A stretch of DNA of 64,000 nt from the NCBI RefSeq assembly GCF_947499295.1, contig NZ_CANMNP010000022.1, forward strand, positions 1 to 64,000. Reading direction: 5' to 3'. Of the stretch, positions 53,552 through 61,640 are shown in pieces; the stretch's first letter is position 1, and each line of letters starts with the position of its first letter. Origin of the DNA: an uncultured Roseibium sp. Lineage in GTDB: Bacteria > Pseudomonadota > Alphaproteobacteria > Rhizobiales > Stappiaceae. Position numbers and translations under genes: made by a program. The notes under the pieces are model-generated. The model ran no database searches. It saw nothing but the letters and a program-made list of their open reading frames with translations, and had not been told where the DNA came from.

Positions 53552-54382
53552 CTAAACGCGCCAGCCGAGCAACCGCCTTTCCAGAATTCCAATCCCTGCA
53601 CTGACGATGACGCCAAGAAGCGAGAGAATGACAACACCCACAAAGAGGCGCTCAAGGTCGTAAAGCGAACCCGCCTCCAGAATATAAGCGCCAATGCCGT
53701 ATTCAGCGCCCAACATTTCAGCTGCGACCAACAGAATGATTGCAATGGCAAGGCTGATCCTGAGACCTGACAAAATGCCGGGCATAGCTCCGGGCAAAAC
53801 GATCTTGCGGACGATTGAAAGCCAGGACAGCCCGAAGCTCTGCCCCATGCGAATAAGGGTACGATCAACATTGTCGACGGCACCATAAGTCGCAACGACA
53901 GTCGGCGTGAACGTTCCAAATGCAATCAGAGCGTATTTGGACCCCTCACCTATTCCGAACCAGATGACAAAAAGCGGTAACAGGGCGATTTTCGGGATTG
54001 GAAACAATGCCGCAACCAGCGGCACGAGACTAGATCGCATGACCGAAAACAACCCGATCAGAACACCGATACAAATGCCCAGGAGCACACCGAACGTCGC
54101 GCCAATCACCAAACGGCTCAAGGAAGGCAAAAGATGCTTGAACAACAAGCCGCTGGAATAGAGTTCACCAAAGGTTTCCAGCACGTCGGAAGGCCGCGGC
54201 AACGTCAGCGCGGTAATCCAGCCTGTCCTTGTACCCCATTCGGCAATCGCGATCAGCAGAACAAAAACCAGCACGCCGATCCAGCGACGGTTCTTTGGAG
54301 CAAAGCCCCCGCCCCGAAAGGCCACGGGCTGTCTTTCAGCGCCGGCTGACCCTTTGGTTTCGTCCGTATGGATCTCAGACAT
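53552..54382 (-). CDS. SsuC/TauC-type ABC transporter permease
   Basis: Permease of 276 residues with six helices and the motif SLVPLVAALFPIPKIALLPLFVIWFGIGEGSKYA, characteristic of the nitrate/sulfonate/NMT1 permease group. N-terminal segment is hydrophilic. Its start overlaps the ATPase gene stop by 8 nt. Last gene of the GntR-SBP-ATPase-permease unit. Confidence 0.88.
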   Translation of the reverse strand: MSEIHTDETKGSAGAERQPVAFRGGGFAPKNRRWIGVLVFVLLIAIAEWGTRTGWITALTLPRPSDVLETFGELYSSGLLFKHLLPSLSRLVIGATFGVLLGICIGVLIGLFSVMRSSLVPLVAALFPIPKIALLPLFVIWFGIGEGSKYALIAFGTFTPTVVATYGAVDNVDRTLIRMGQSFGLSWLSIVRKIVLPGAMPGILSGLRISLAIAIILLVAAEMLGAEYGIGAYILEAGSLYDLERLFVGVVILSLLGVIVSAGIGILERRLLGWRV

Positions 54383-55142
54383 TCATCAGCTCCGCATCCG
54401 CGGCCCGTGCTTCTTCTCGCATTAAGCGCCAGAGATATCTTTGCGGTTCATCGAGTTCCGGGTCACCGAACTCCCGAGCCGGCAAAGGCTTGTTGATTTC
54501 AACGATTTCCTGAATTTGCCCCGGCCGCCTGGAGAGAACGACAACCTTGTGCCCAAGACGAACTGCTTCGGCAAGATTGTGTGTCACATAAACGGCAGTG
54601 AACGGCTGACGCGACCAAAGGTCGACAAGATCGTCCATCAGGAGTTCCCGCGTTTGACTGTCCAACGCGGAAAGCGGCTCATCCATCAGCATCACAGCGG
54701 GTTTGACCGCAAGTGCACGAGCGATGGCAACGCGTTGTTTCATGCCCCCTGAAAGCTGCTTGGGCAATGCCTTGGCAAAGTCCGTCAGTTTTGTCCGTGC
54801 CAGGACATCCTCGATGATCTCGCGCGCCGCCGTACCACGAATTCCATGATCTTCCAGAACCAGCGAAACGTTCCCGGCGACAGAGCGCCAGGGCAACAGT
54901 GCAAAGTCCTGAAAGATATAGGTCAACGGATTCAGGCACCCTTCGGGTGCTTGTCCAAGCTGGACAACTCTACCGGATCGAGGCCTCTCCAGCCCGCCGA
55001 TGAAACGCAGCAAGGTCGATTTTCCGCAACCGGACGGACCGACAATACAAACGATTTGCCCTGCGGGAATGTCGAGAGTGACATCCCGCAGAACTTCAAA
55101 GTCATCATAATGATGGCTTATGCCTTCAAGGCGTATATCCAT
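54375..55142 (-). CDS. SsuB/TauB-type ABC transporter ATPase
   Basis: ATPase of 255 residues. Walker A GPSGCGKST, YIFQDFALLPWRSVAGNV, signature LSGGMKQRVAIARAL, Walker B VMLMDEPLSALDSQTRE. The LLPWRS motif is typical of the sulfonate/NMT1 family. Energises the importer encoded around it. Confidence 0.89.
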   Translation of the reverse strand: MDIRLEGISHHYDDFEVLRDVTLDIPAGQIVCIVGPSGCGKSTLLRFIGGLERPRSGRVVQLGQAPEGCLNPLTYIFQDFALLPWRSVAGNVSLVLEDHGIRGTAAREIIEDVLARTKLTDFAKALPKQLSGGMKQRVAIARALAVKPAVMLMDEPLSALDSQTRELLMDDLVDLWSRQPFTAVYVTHNLAEAVRLGHKVVVLSRRPGQIQEIVEINKPLPAREFGDPELDEPQRYLWRLMREEARAADAELMNV

Positions 55143-55205
55143 GAACTGACCGTATCAAAACCTTGGCTCGAAGAGTTTTTCGCCGCGGCGAACAAATCGG
55201 CTTCA

Positions 55206-56216
55206 TTAGCCGCCAATGGTTTCAACATAGGAAGTGTCCACAAGCTGGTCGATCGTGATGTCCTTGTCGACAAGGCCTTCTGACTGGAACCAGCTGAGTT
55301 GATCCTGCACCGAAGCAAGGTTCAAAGCAGCCCCTTTGTTCAACCGCATCGTTCCATTGATGATCGAAGGAGCAGCCTTTTCCCGCGGACGGTCGGTGTA
55401 GACGTATTTGTGGATCAGGTCGATCATCTCGTCCTGACTGGCCGTGCCGTCGATCATGGCAGCGGCATAGTCGTCGACACCTCTGGAAAAGCCTGAAAGG
55501 AAGTCTTTGGTCAGCGTCTTTTCGTTTGCCGCATTGCCCGCGGACGTAAAGACGGTCGTGACCTGATAGTCAGGCAGATAGTCAGAGACGTCGCCTACGA
55601 TATGCCAGGCACCAGCCTTTGCCAGTGGTTTGGCAATGTGCGGAACGATTGACCAGCCATCAACCTGCCCGGATTTCATGGCTCCGATAATCGCACCGAC
55701 TTTTTGCAATGGTGTAAAGGAAAGCGAAATGCCTTCTTTTTCGGCCATCTTCGCTCCCATATAGTGGAACGATGAGCCCGCCTGCGTAACTGCATACTTC
55801 TTTCCGTCGAGGTCCTTCAGGCTCTTTGTTCCGGCCTGATAGGAAGCATCGGAAATCAGGAATTTCTGACCGTCAATGCCCTTTTCTTCACTAAGTGCCC
55901 CGCCAATCACCTTGATCGCCCCTTTGTCGGCGAGACTGATCAAGCCGCCGGAAATCGCGGTGACTGCATAGTCGACATCGCCCGAGGCAATCGCGACGGC
56001 CATTGGCTGCGCGGCCTGGAAGAACTGAAACTCAACGTCCAGGCCCGCATCGGCAAAATAACCGCGCTCAAATGCGATAAAGCTGCCGGAGTGAGACGTG
56101 AAGCGCAATGCCCCAACCTTAATCTTCCTGTTTGACGCCAATGCCGGTGCGGATAGTCCTGTCACCGTTGCCGCGCCGATCAAGCCGAGTGTTTGGCGGC
56201 GATTGAATTTGGTCAT
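55206..56216 (-). CDS. NMT1/THI5-like ABC transporter substrate-binding protein
   Basis: Binding protein of 336 residues with a Tat-like signal (NRRQTLGLIGAATVTG, cleavage near PALA). The NMT1 fold is suggested by VGALRFTSHSGSFIAFERGYFADAGLDVEFQFF and ASGDVDYAVTAISG. Ligand unknown: sulfonates, pyrimidine precursors, riboflavin and phosphonates are all bound by family members. Its place beside phnM and two Phn importers makes a phosphorus compound plausible, but that is inference only. Confidence 0.84.
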   Translation of the reverse strand: MTKFNRRQTLGLIGAATVTGLSAPALASNRKIKVGALRFTSHSGSFIAFERGYFADAGLDVEFQFFQAAQPMAVAIASGDVDYAVTAISGGLISLADKGAIKVIGGALSEEKGIDGQKFLISDASYQAGTKSLKDLDGKKYAVTQAGSSFHYMGAKMAEKEGISLSFTPLQKVGAIIGAMKSGQVDGWSIVPHIAKPLAKAGAWHIVGDVSDYLPDYQVTTVFTSAGNAANEKTLTKDFLSGFSRGVDDYAAAMIDGTASQDEMIDLIHKYVYTDRPREKAAPSIINGTMRLNKGAALNLASVQDQLSWFQSEGLVDKDITIDQLVDTSYVETIGG

Positions 56217-56240
56217 TTTGTTTCCTCCCTGGTGTCGTTC

Positions 56241-56909
56241 TTAAGTCGTTTGGAGTGCTGCACGGATGTCTTCTTCCAATGTTGACAGTGCCAATTCATC
56301 GTTACGGGCTAGAATTGCCTCACGCAGTAATTGATGACGTTTTTCGCGCACCGCAAAGTCGATTTGTCCCTCACGCAACAAAGCGAGCAGATACCGCCGC
56401 GACTGGTTGTAAAACTTGTTAGCGGTTTCGATCAGGCGACAGGACCCGCAGGCTGAAAGAAGTGCCGCAGATAAAACCCGGGAGGCTTCATCCCAATCCA
56501 GAGCGACCGCGTCATTGAGTGTTTCTTGAACTGCAACATCGGCGCGGTGCAAGCCATGAAATGCCGCAACCACCCGCGACTCCCAGGCTACATTGCCGTT
56601 TCGCAGGGACCGCTTCAAGCCGAGCCGTTCAGTCTCAATCCGCATAAGCAATATGTCTTGAAGGTCGTCTTCCGTCGCCGAAGTCACCCGAAACCCGCGC
56701 TGATTGGTTGCCTCGACCATGCCTTCTGCGGCCAGGATCCTCAAGGTCTCGCGCATGGAGTGGTTCGAGCCGCCATAGCGCTGTCGAAGAGCCTCGATTT
56801 TCAGCCTTTCGTCAGGCCGCAGGACACCGAAAGAAATATCTCTCCGGATCGCCGAAGATAACATGGCGACAATTGTCGCATCAGTGCCTCCCCGATCGCT
56901 GAAAAGCAT
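56241..56909 (-). CDS. GntR-family regulator (FCD domain)
   Basis: Protein of 222 residues with an N-terminal winged helix (MLSSAIRRDISFGVLRPDERLKIEALRQRYG, MRETLRILAAEGMVEATNQRGFRV) and an all-helical FCD ligand domain. Just upstream of the binding protein, 24 nt apart, so it likely leads and controls the transporter operon. An inverted repeat CATTGAC-N6-GTCAATG lies about 45 nt before it. Confidence 0.87.
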   Translation of the reverse strand: MLFSDRGGTDATIVAMLSSAIRRDISFGVLRPDERLKIEALRQRYGGSNHSMRETLRILAAEGMVEATNQRGFRVTSATEDDLQDILLMRIETERLGLKRSLRNGNVAWESRVVAAFHGLHRADVAVQETLNDAVALDWDEASRVLSAALLSACGSCRLIETANKFYNQSRRYLLALLREGQIDFAVREKRHQLLREAILARNDELALSTLEEDIRAALQTT

Positions 56910-56950
56910 TTTATGCCCTAATTTAAAGAATGTTGGATATTTATGTGTTT

Positions 56951-56970
56951 CATTGACTATTTTGTCAATG
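56951..56970. promoter_or_regulatory. Inverted repeat, candidate GntR operator
   Basis: CATTGAC-TATTTT-GTCAATG is a perfect 7-nt dyad between the phnM stop and the GntR start, about 45 nt upstream of the latter. No T-run follows on the minus strand, so an operator is more likely than a terminator. Confidence 0.5.
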
Positions 56971-57038
56971 ACGAAGCCGCGCGCCGGCGCTTGCCAGCTG
57001 AGCGCAATTCTCCAAGCATATCCACCGCGTGGTTGGTC

Positions 57039-58214
57039 TTAATACACACGCCGCCCGCAAAGCCAGGCTTGCTTCACGAAGGGGTGTCCATCATGCAACC
57101 CGACATGAAGAAGATCTGCCCGCTTTCCTTGAATGATTTCACCACGATCTGAAAGGCCCGCAACGTGAGCAGGCGTTTTGGTGACCAAGCGTATGGCGGA
57201 TGGCAGATCAACTCCAAACGCCTCGTTCTGTGCCGCCATGAATGCACAGTCCAGAAGCGAGCGAGGCACATAGTCCGACGCCAGAATATCGACGAGGTTT
57301 TCTGCCATGAGATCGCTTACAGCGACATTCCCTGATTGAGATCCGCCTCGAATGACATTCGGAGCACCTCCAACCACATGCATGCCGTGTGTTTTCGCCT
57401 TGCGCGCGGCGTCCAGCGTGCAGGGAAACTCGGAAATCAAGATCCCTTCGCCGATCGCTTCGTCAATGTGTTCAAGTTCGGTGTCGTCGTGGCTGAGCAA
57501 TGGCAGTTTGTGCGCGTGTGCCAAAGCAACGACTTCCGGGCGGACTTTCGCGCTGATTGCGTCTGAAAAGTTCAAAAGTTCCCGGGTAACGCGTTCAGCT
57601 TCCTGCCGCGACTCGCCGGTATCAGCCATTCTGCGCCCTATATACCCCTCGATATTCTTACTCTGACGGCGCCCGGGAAGGTGTTCCATCACCGAAACCA
57701 TGCGCACAATGTTCTTGCCAATGTTTTCCTCGGTTAGGCGGGTTGTCTCGGCGTCGGTAATCTCGCAACGAAGATGGACCAGATGTTCAGCGCGCAGCAT
57801 ACCTGCACTCTGTGCCTTTTCCAGAGCATCAATCATCGGTGCCAGGATTTCGCGTCGTTCCGGGTTCTTGATGGTCGCGCCAACACACAGACTGTCAAAA
57901 ACGGTCGTGATACCGCTGCCGATGATTTGAGCATCATGCGCCATAGCCGCCCTGAAAGGATCCCAGCGCACATGCGCGCGCGGAAAGACATGCTTCTCAA
58001 AGTGGTCTGTGTGGATGTCCACGAGGCCCGGCACGAGATAGTCGCCACCGAGGTCTTCGCCAGCTTGAGGGATCGCACCGGTATCAACGGACACGATGAC
58101 ACCATCCGATACAGAAACGTGACCGGAGACAACTTCATCACCCAGCACAAGCATGGCGTTTTTCAAGACAACGAGCTCGCTCCCAGATGGAATGCGCTTA
58201 TCGGCGAATGTCAT
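57039..58214 (-). CDS. phnM: Alpha-D-ribose 1-methylphosphonate 5-triphosphate diphosphatase
   Basis: Amidohydrolase-fold protein of 391 residues matching PhnM: metal-binding VDIHTDHFEKHVFPR, the FDSLCVGATIK region, LLSHDDTELEHIDEA and GGAPNVIRGGSQSGNVA. In the C-P lyase pathway it removes pyrophosphate from ribosyl-methylphosphonate triphosphate. No phnGHIJKL is in the window. The ATG follows GAGGAGACCTC; an upstream in-frame start is not supported. Downstream of a GpdQ-like phosphodiesterase on the same strand. Confidence 0.93.
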   Translation of the reverse strand: MTFADKRIPSGSELVVLKNAMLVLGDEVVSGHVSVSDGVIVSVDTGAIPQAGEDLGGDYLVPGLVDIHTDHFEKHVFPRAHVRWDPFRAAMAHDAQIIGSGITTVFDSLCVGATIKNPERREILAPMIDALEKAQSAGMLRAEHLVHLRCEITDAETTRLTEENIGKNIVRMVSVMEHLPGRRQSKNIEGYIGRRMADTGESRQEAERVTRELLNFSDAISAKVRPEVVALAHAHKLPLLSHDDTELEHIDEAIGEGILISEFPCTLDAARKAKTHGMHVVGGAPNVIRGGSQSGNVAVSDLMAENLVDILASDYVPRSLLDCAFMAAQNEAFGVDLPSAIRLVTKTPAHVAGLSDRGEIIQGKRADLLHVGLHDGHPFVKQAWLCGRRVY

Positions 58215-58325
58215 GAGGTCTCCTCTGGGCACGTCCCGTTAAATCAGGTTGGTTCATCAGTGAACAGGCGGGAATCCAATATCTTTCAAAAAACGAAACA
58301 GCCTTCTACTCCCGTTCCCCGTTAG

Positions 58326-58360
58326 AATTGTGACAGCTCTCAAACGCGAGCATGACAATT
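58326..58360. promoter_or_regulatory. Pho-box-like dyad upstream of phnM
   Basis: On the minus strand TTGTCAT and CTGTCAC, each one mismatch from the PhoB half-site CTGTCAT, occur 22 nt apart (two 11-nt turns). The same stretch is an interrupted dyad (AATTGT...GCTC, GAGC...ACAATT). It lies about 120 nt before phnM. Confidence 0.4.
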
Positions 58361-58411
58361 CGGGAAGTGAGCCAGAAGGCTGCAACGACGTCTAAAAGTG
58401 CATAAGGCTCG

Positions 58412-59236
58412 TCAGCGCACCATCGTCAGCCGATTCCAATCGGCATAATCAGGCGAACCTTCTCGCCGGATGTCGCCATGGTAGCCATATTCGACCATGT
58501 GGACCATAACGCTGGTCTCGTTGACCAGCACAACGGCGTAACTCTCAGGCAAGTCAGACGCACTCAGGTTTCCCTGGTTAGCGAAATCAGGCCAACCTGC
58601 ATGATTGGTCCCTCGCGGAGCGCTGAACGGGACACCATGCAACGATCCAGACAGCGGCAGATGGCAATGGCCGTGAAAAATGTGCCTGACCTTGTCGCGA
58701 TACTCTTTGATCAGGGCTGCAAAGGCCTCGTGATCCTGCAACATTATCTTGTCCATTGGCGCAATACCGATCGGAACCGGATTGTGATGCATGAACAGAA
58801 AAACCGGTCCTGACGCCGCTCTCAGTTGCCCTTCGAGCCAGTTGCGCCGCGCTTCACAATAATGGCCCGCATGCGAGTCCGGGCCCCAGGTATCGAGTAC
58901 AATTCCGGTTCCAAGCGGCATATCGAAGACAGACTGGACAAACCCGTTCTCGTCGTCCAGTTCGGGAAAGACAGAGAGAAACACATCTCTCTCATCGTGG
59001 TTTCCGATGCAAAGCTCAACCGGGACCGAAACACCCGAAAGCGTCTCCTTAAGCCGGACATAATCCGTGCGGTCTCCCCAGTCGGAAAGGTCTCCTGTTA
59101 TGATGAGTGCATCTGCATCCGGGTGCTGAGTGAGCGCGTGATCAAGCGCCTTATTGAAATTTTCATTGGGGTCCCGACCACCGATCGTACTTCCAGGCGT
59201 GGTCAAATGAATGTCAGTGAGTTGTATGAGTTTCAC
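58412..59236 (-). CDS. Metallophosphodiesterase (GpdQ/CpdA-like)
   Basis: Calcineurin-fold enzyme of 274 residues. Metal ligands in order: LIQLTDIHL (DxH), ALIITGDLSDW (GD), CIGNHDE (GNHD), FMHHNP and HIFHGHCHLP (GHxH). Residue spacing matches GpdQ-like phosphodiesterases acting on glycerophosphodiesters or cyclic nucleotides. It follows the Ugp-like binding-protein gene after a terminator, suggesting use on imported diesters. A role in place of PhnP, opening ribosyl 1,2-cyclic phosphate, is possible because phnM is next. Confidence 0.85.
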   Translation of the reverse strand: MKLIQLTDIHLTTPGSTIGGRDPNENFNKALDHALTQHPDADALIITGDLSDWGDRTDYVRLKETLSGVSVPVELCIGNHDERDVFLSVFPELDDENGFVQSVFDMPLGTGIVLDTWGPDSHAGHYCEARRNWLEGQLRAASGPVFLFMHHNPVPIGIAPMDKIMLQDHEAFAALIKEYRDKVRHIFHGHCHLPLSGSLHGVPFSAPRGTNHAGWPDFANQGNLSASDLPESYAVVLVNETSVMVHMVEYGYHGDIRREGSPDYADWNRLTMVR

Positions 59237-59262
59237 CGCGTTCTCCGTTGATTAAATGGCAA

Positions 59263-59292
59263 AAACGCCGCCCGGTTTCCGGGCGGCGTTTC
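59263..59292 (-). terminator. Strong terminator after the Ugp-like binding-protein gene
   Basis: AACGCCGCCCGG and CCGGGCGGCGTT form a perfect GC-rich stem; on the minus strand it ends in TTTTT. It sits between the binding-protein gene and the phosphodiesterase, limiting read-through into phosphodiesterase and phnM. Confidence 0.8.
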
Positions 59293-59306
59293 AGTGAAAC
59301 TGATAC

Positions 59307-60572
59307 CTAGTTGCCTTCAGGCAGCAGGTCCCTGACCTCTTCGGCCATTTCTTTTTGCAGCTCACCCATGTCGTCGAACTCGCCCGTTACGACACCCTCA
59401 AGGCCGTCATAAATCACCTGAGTAACCGCCAAACCGTTGTCACCTGGATAGGCCTGCCAATCGCGCAGCAGCGGCAACTGGCGAACTGCGGTTTCCTTGT
59501 TCGGGTTCTCTTTGTAGAAATCGGCAAGGATCACTTCGTTTGCGGCCTTGTTCGGCGGCATATAGCCGGTGGTGCGCGCCACTTCGGCGGCACCCTGACC
59601 GGATGTGATGAATTTCAGCCACTTCCAGGCTGCCTGCAGCTCGTTCGGGTCGGTGCTTGTAGACACAAGCATGGCTGCATTGCCGCCAGCCGGCAGGCCT
59701 TTCGGGCCGGTTGCTTCAAATCCCGGGAACTCATTGGTCTGGAGCACAAAGTCGCCTTTGGCTCGCTCCACGGCACCCAGTGCTGAAGTGGACCAGTACA
59801 TCATGCCGATTTCACCGGCTGAAAATGAGGCAAGCGCCGCTTTCCATTCGATGTTCTGCATGTCGCAGCCACGAAACAGGGATTTCATGGTTTCGAGTGA
59901 TTGCAGCCCCTCATCCGATGCGATCTGGAAATCACCATCTTCCATGGTTGGTTTGTCCTGCGACCACATCAACGCCTGCAGGAACCAGTTGCCGGTGATG
60001 TTCCAGCCCCAGAACATTGGATTCTTGACACCGGCTTCGCGCAGCTTGCCGCACGTTGCGACAACTTCTTCCCAGGTCTTGGGCAGCTGATCCACTGATG
60101 TAATGCCTGCCTTGGCCATCACATCCATGTTGTAGTAGCCGACCGGAAGCGAGACCGAAAACGGCAGACCATGCACGTTGCCGTCAAACGTGCCGAGCTT
60201 GAGCATCGCATCGTGATAACCGTCCTTGGCGAAGTCTTCCTCGGCCTCGATGAAAGGCTCTAGTGACTTGGCAATTCCTTTTTCAACCAGGATTGCCTGA
60301 CGGTTCAGACCCTGCATCGTGACGTCCGGCAGCGTGTCTGCAACGGCTTCACGCAAGATCGTGTTGGTGCCGTCTTCATAAGACTCGTAGGAAGCGCGAA
60401 TTTTCACTTCAATGTTGGGGTACTTCTCATTGAAGAGTGGAAGGATCTTCTCGTATGTCACGTCGAACAGATGCGAATAAGGATAAGCAAATTCGATCGT
60501 GATTTTCTCGTCCTGAGCTTGCGCCGAACCTGCGGCCAGCACAAAAGCAATTGCAGTGAGACACTTTTTCAT
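59307..60572 (-). CDS. UgpB-type ABC transporter substrate-binding protein
   Basis: Periplasmic protein of 421 residues with signal peptide ending near GSAQAQ. Family 1 extracellular solute-binding fold: ITIEFAYPYSHLFDVTYEKILPLFNEKYPNI-type start, GLPFSVSLPVGYYNMDVMAKAG, and GLPAGGNAAMLVSTS. Probably binds glycerol-3-phosphate, glycerophosphodiesters or a related compound. ATG after CGGAGAATTTC. The gene comes last in its transporter operon, separated from the permeases by a hairpin. Confidence 0.86.
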   Translation of the reverse strand: MKKCLTAIAFVLAAGSAQAQDEKITIEFAYPYSHLFDVTYEKILPLFNEKYPNIEVKIRASYESYEDGTNTILREAVADTLPDVTMQGLNRQAILVEKGIAKSLEPFIEAEEDFAKDGYHDAMLKLGTFDGNVHGLPFSVSLPVGYYNMDVMAKAGITSVDQLPKTWEEVVATCGKLREAGVKNPMFWGWNITGNWFLQALMWSQDKPTMEDGDFQIASDEGLQSLETMKSLFRGCDMQNIEWKAALASFSAGEIGMMYWSTSALGAVERAKGDFVLQTNEFPGFEATGPKGLPAGGNAAMLVSTSTDPNELQAAWKWLKFITSGQGAAEVARTTGYMPPNKAANEVILADFYKENPNKETAVRQLPLLRDWQAYPGDNGLAVTQVIYDGLEGVVTGEFDDMGELQKEMAEEVRDLLPEGN

Positions 60573-60654
60573 GAAATTCTCCGTGGTGTTGCCACGGGTA
60601 CGGCTTGGTCGCCAAACTGTCCGCACCCGGTTTATCCCTCAAGGGATCTGGTAA

Positions 60655-60681
60655 CGGGGCCGCTGCTCTGCGGTGGCCCCG
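60655..60681. repeat. GC-rich hairpin between permease and binding-protein genes
   Basis: CGGGGCCGC and GCGGTGGCCCCG form a stem with one bulge within the operon. No T-run on the minus strand. Probably a transcript-stabilising or attenuating hairpin giving different levels of the binding protein. Confidence 0.6.
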
Positions 60682-60704
60682 CCTTTTATTCAAATGACCG
60701 GTTC

Positions 60705-61640
60705 CTACTTCATCCCGCTCAAGGTGATGCCTTCGATGAAACGGCGCTGAGCGATCAGGAATGCCACGATCAGCGGTGCTACGATGATCGTGGCGGTCGC
60801 CATCATCGGCCCGAAGTTATCGCCATCGGCGTCGCCTTTGAACTCACGCAGACCGAGCGGTGGTGTGAACAGGCTGCGGTCGCCTGTAATCACGATGCGC
60901 GGCCAAAAATAGTCGTTCCAGTGAGCCACCACCGAAAAGATCGCGAAGGCCAACAGCGCCGGGATTGCTGTTGGCAGCATCACATTCCAGATGATGGAAA
61001 ATTCGCTCATTCCGTCCATGCGCGCTGCATCGATCAAGTCATCGGGAACGGTCATGAAGAACTGGCGCATCAGGAAGATGCCAAAGACTGAAATAGTCCA
61101 GGGTATGATCAGCGCTGCATAGGAATTGGTAAGTCCCAGTTTCGCCAACATGATGTATAGCGGCAAGGCGATGGCATGAACCGGGATAAGAAGGCAGAAG
61201 AGCACGAGTCCGAAAACAGCTTCCCGTCCCCAGAAACGAAGTTTCGCAAGTGCATAGGCACAGGGCAGCGCGACCAGAACCTGAATGAAGAAGATTGATG
61301 TCGTGACCACAATCCCGTTGAAGAGATACCGAATAAGCGGGGCTTTCTCGAAAGCTGTTGTGTAGTTGTAGATAACCGGCGTCACCATGCAGTCAGCAAC
61401 GGCGTTGCCAAGCTTGATGCAATAATCATCGCGGAAGAGTTCCTGCGCTCCGAAAAATCCGCCGGTATTCTGCATGATCTCGGCAGGGCTTTTGAGGCTG
61501 TAACTCACCATCACGTAGAACGGCAGCAAAACGATCAGACTGCCCAGGATCAAGACCGCGTGTTTCAATGCCTCACCGGCAGAAAAACGGAACGTGGGCG
61601 CACTGAAAGCCGAATGTGCCGCGTGCATTGTCTCGCTCAT
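60705..61640 (-). CDS. UgpE-type ABC transporter permease
   Basis: Permease of 311 residues with six helices and the EAA loop DAARMDGMSEFSIIWNVMLPTAIPAL. UgpE/MalG group of the carbohydrate-uptake-1 family. A long periplasmic loop (GAQELFRDDYCIKLGNAVADC) between helices is unusual. The start overlaps the previous permease by 4 nt; an upstream in-frame ATG would extend into that gene. Confidence 0.87.
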   Translation of the reverse strand: MSETMHAAHSAFSAPTFRFSAGEALKHAVLILGSLIVLLPFYVMVSYSLKSPAEIMQNTGGFFGAQELFRDDYCIKLGNAVADCMVTPVIYNYTTAFEKAPLIRYLFNGIVVTTSIFFIQVLVALPCAYALAKLRFWGREAVFGLVLFCLLIPVHAIALPLYIMLAKLGLTNSYAALIIPWTISVFGIFLMRQFFMTVPDDLIDAARMDGMSEFSIIWNVMLPTAIPALLAFAIFSVVAHWNDYFWPRIVITGDRSLFTPPLGLREFKGDADGDNFGPMMATATIIVAPLIVAFLIAQRRFIEGITLSGMK

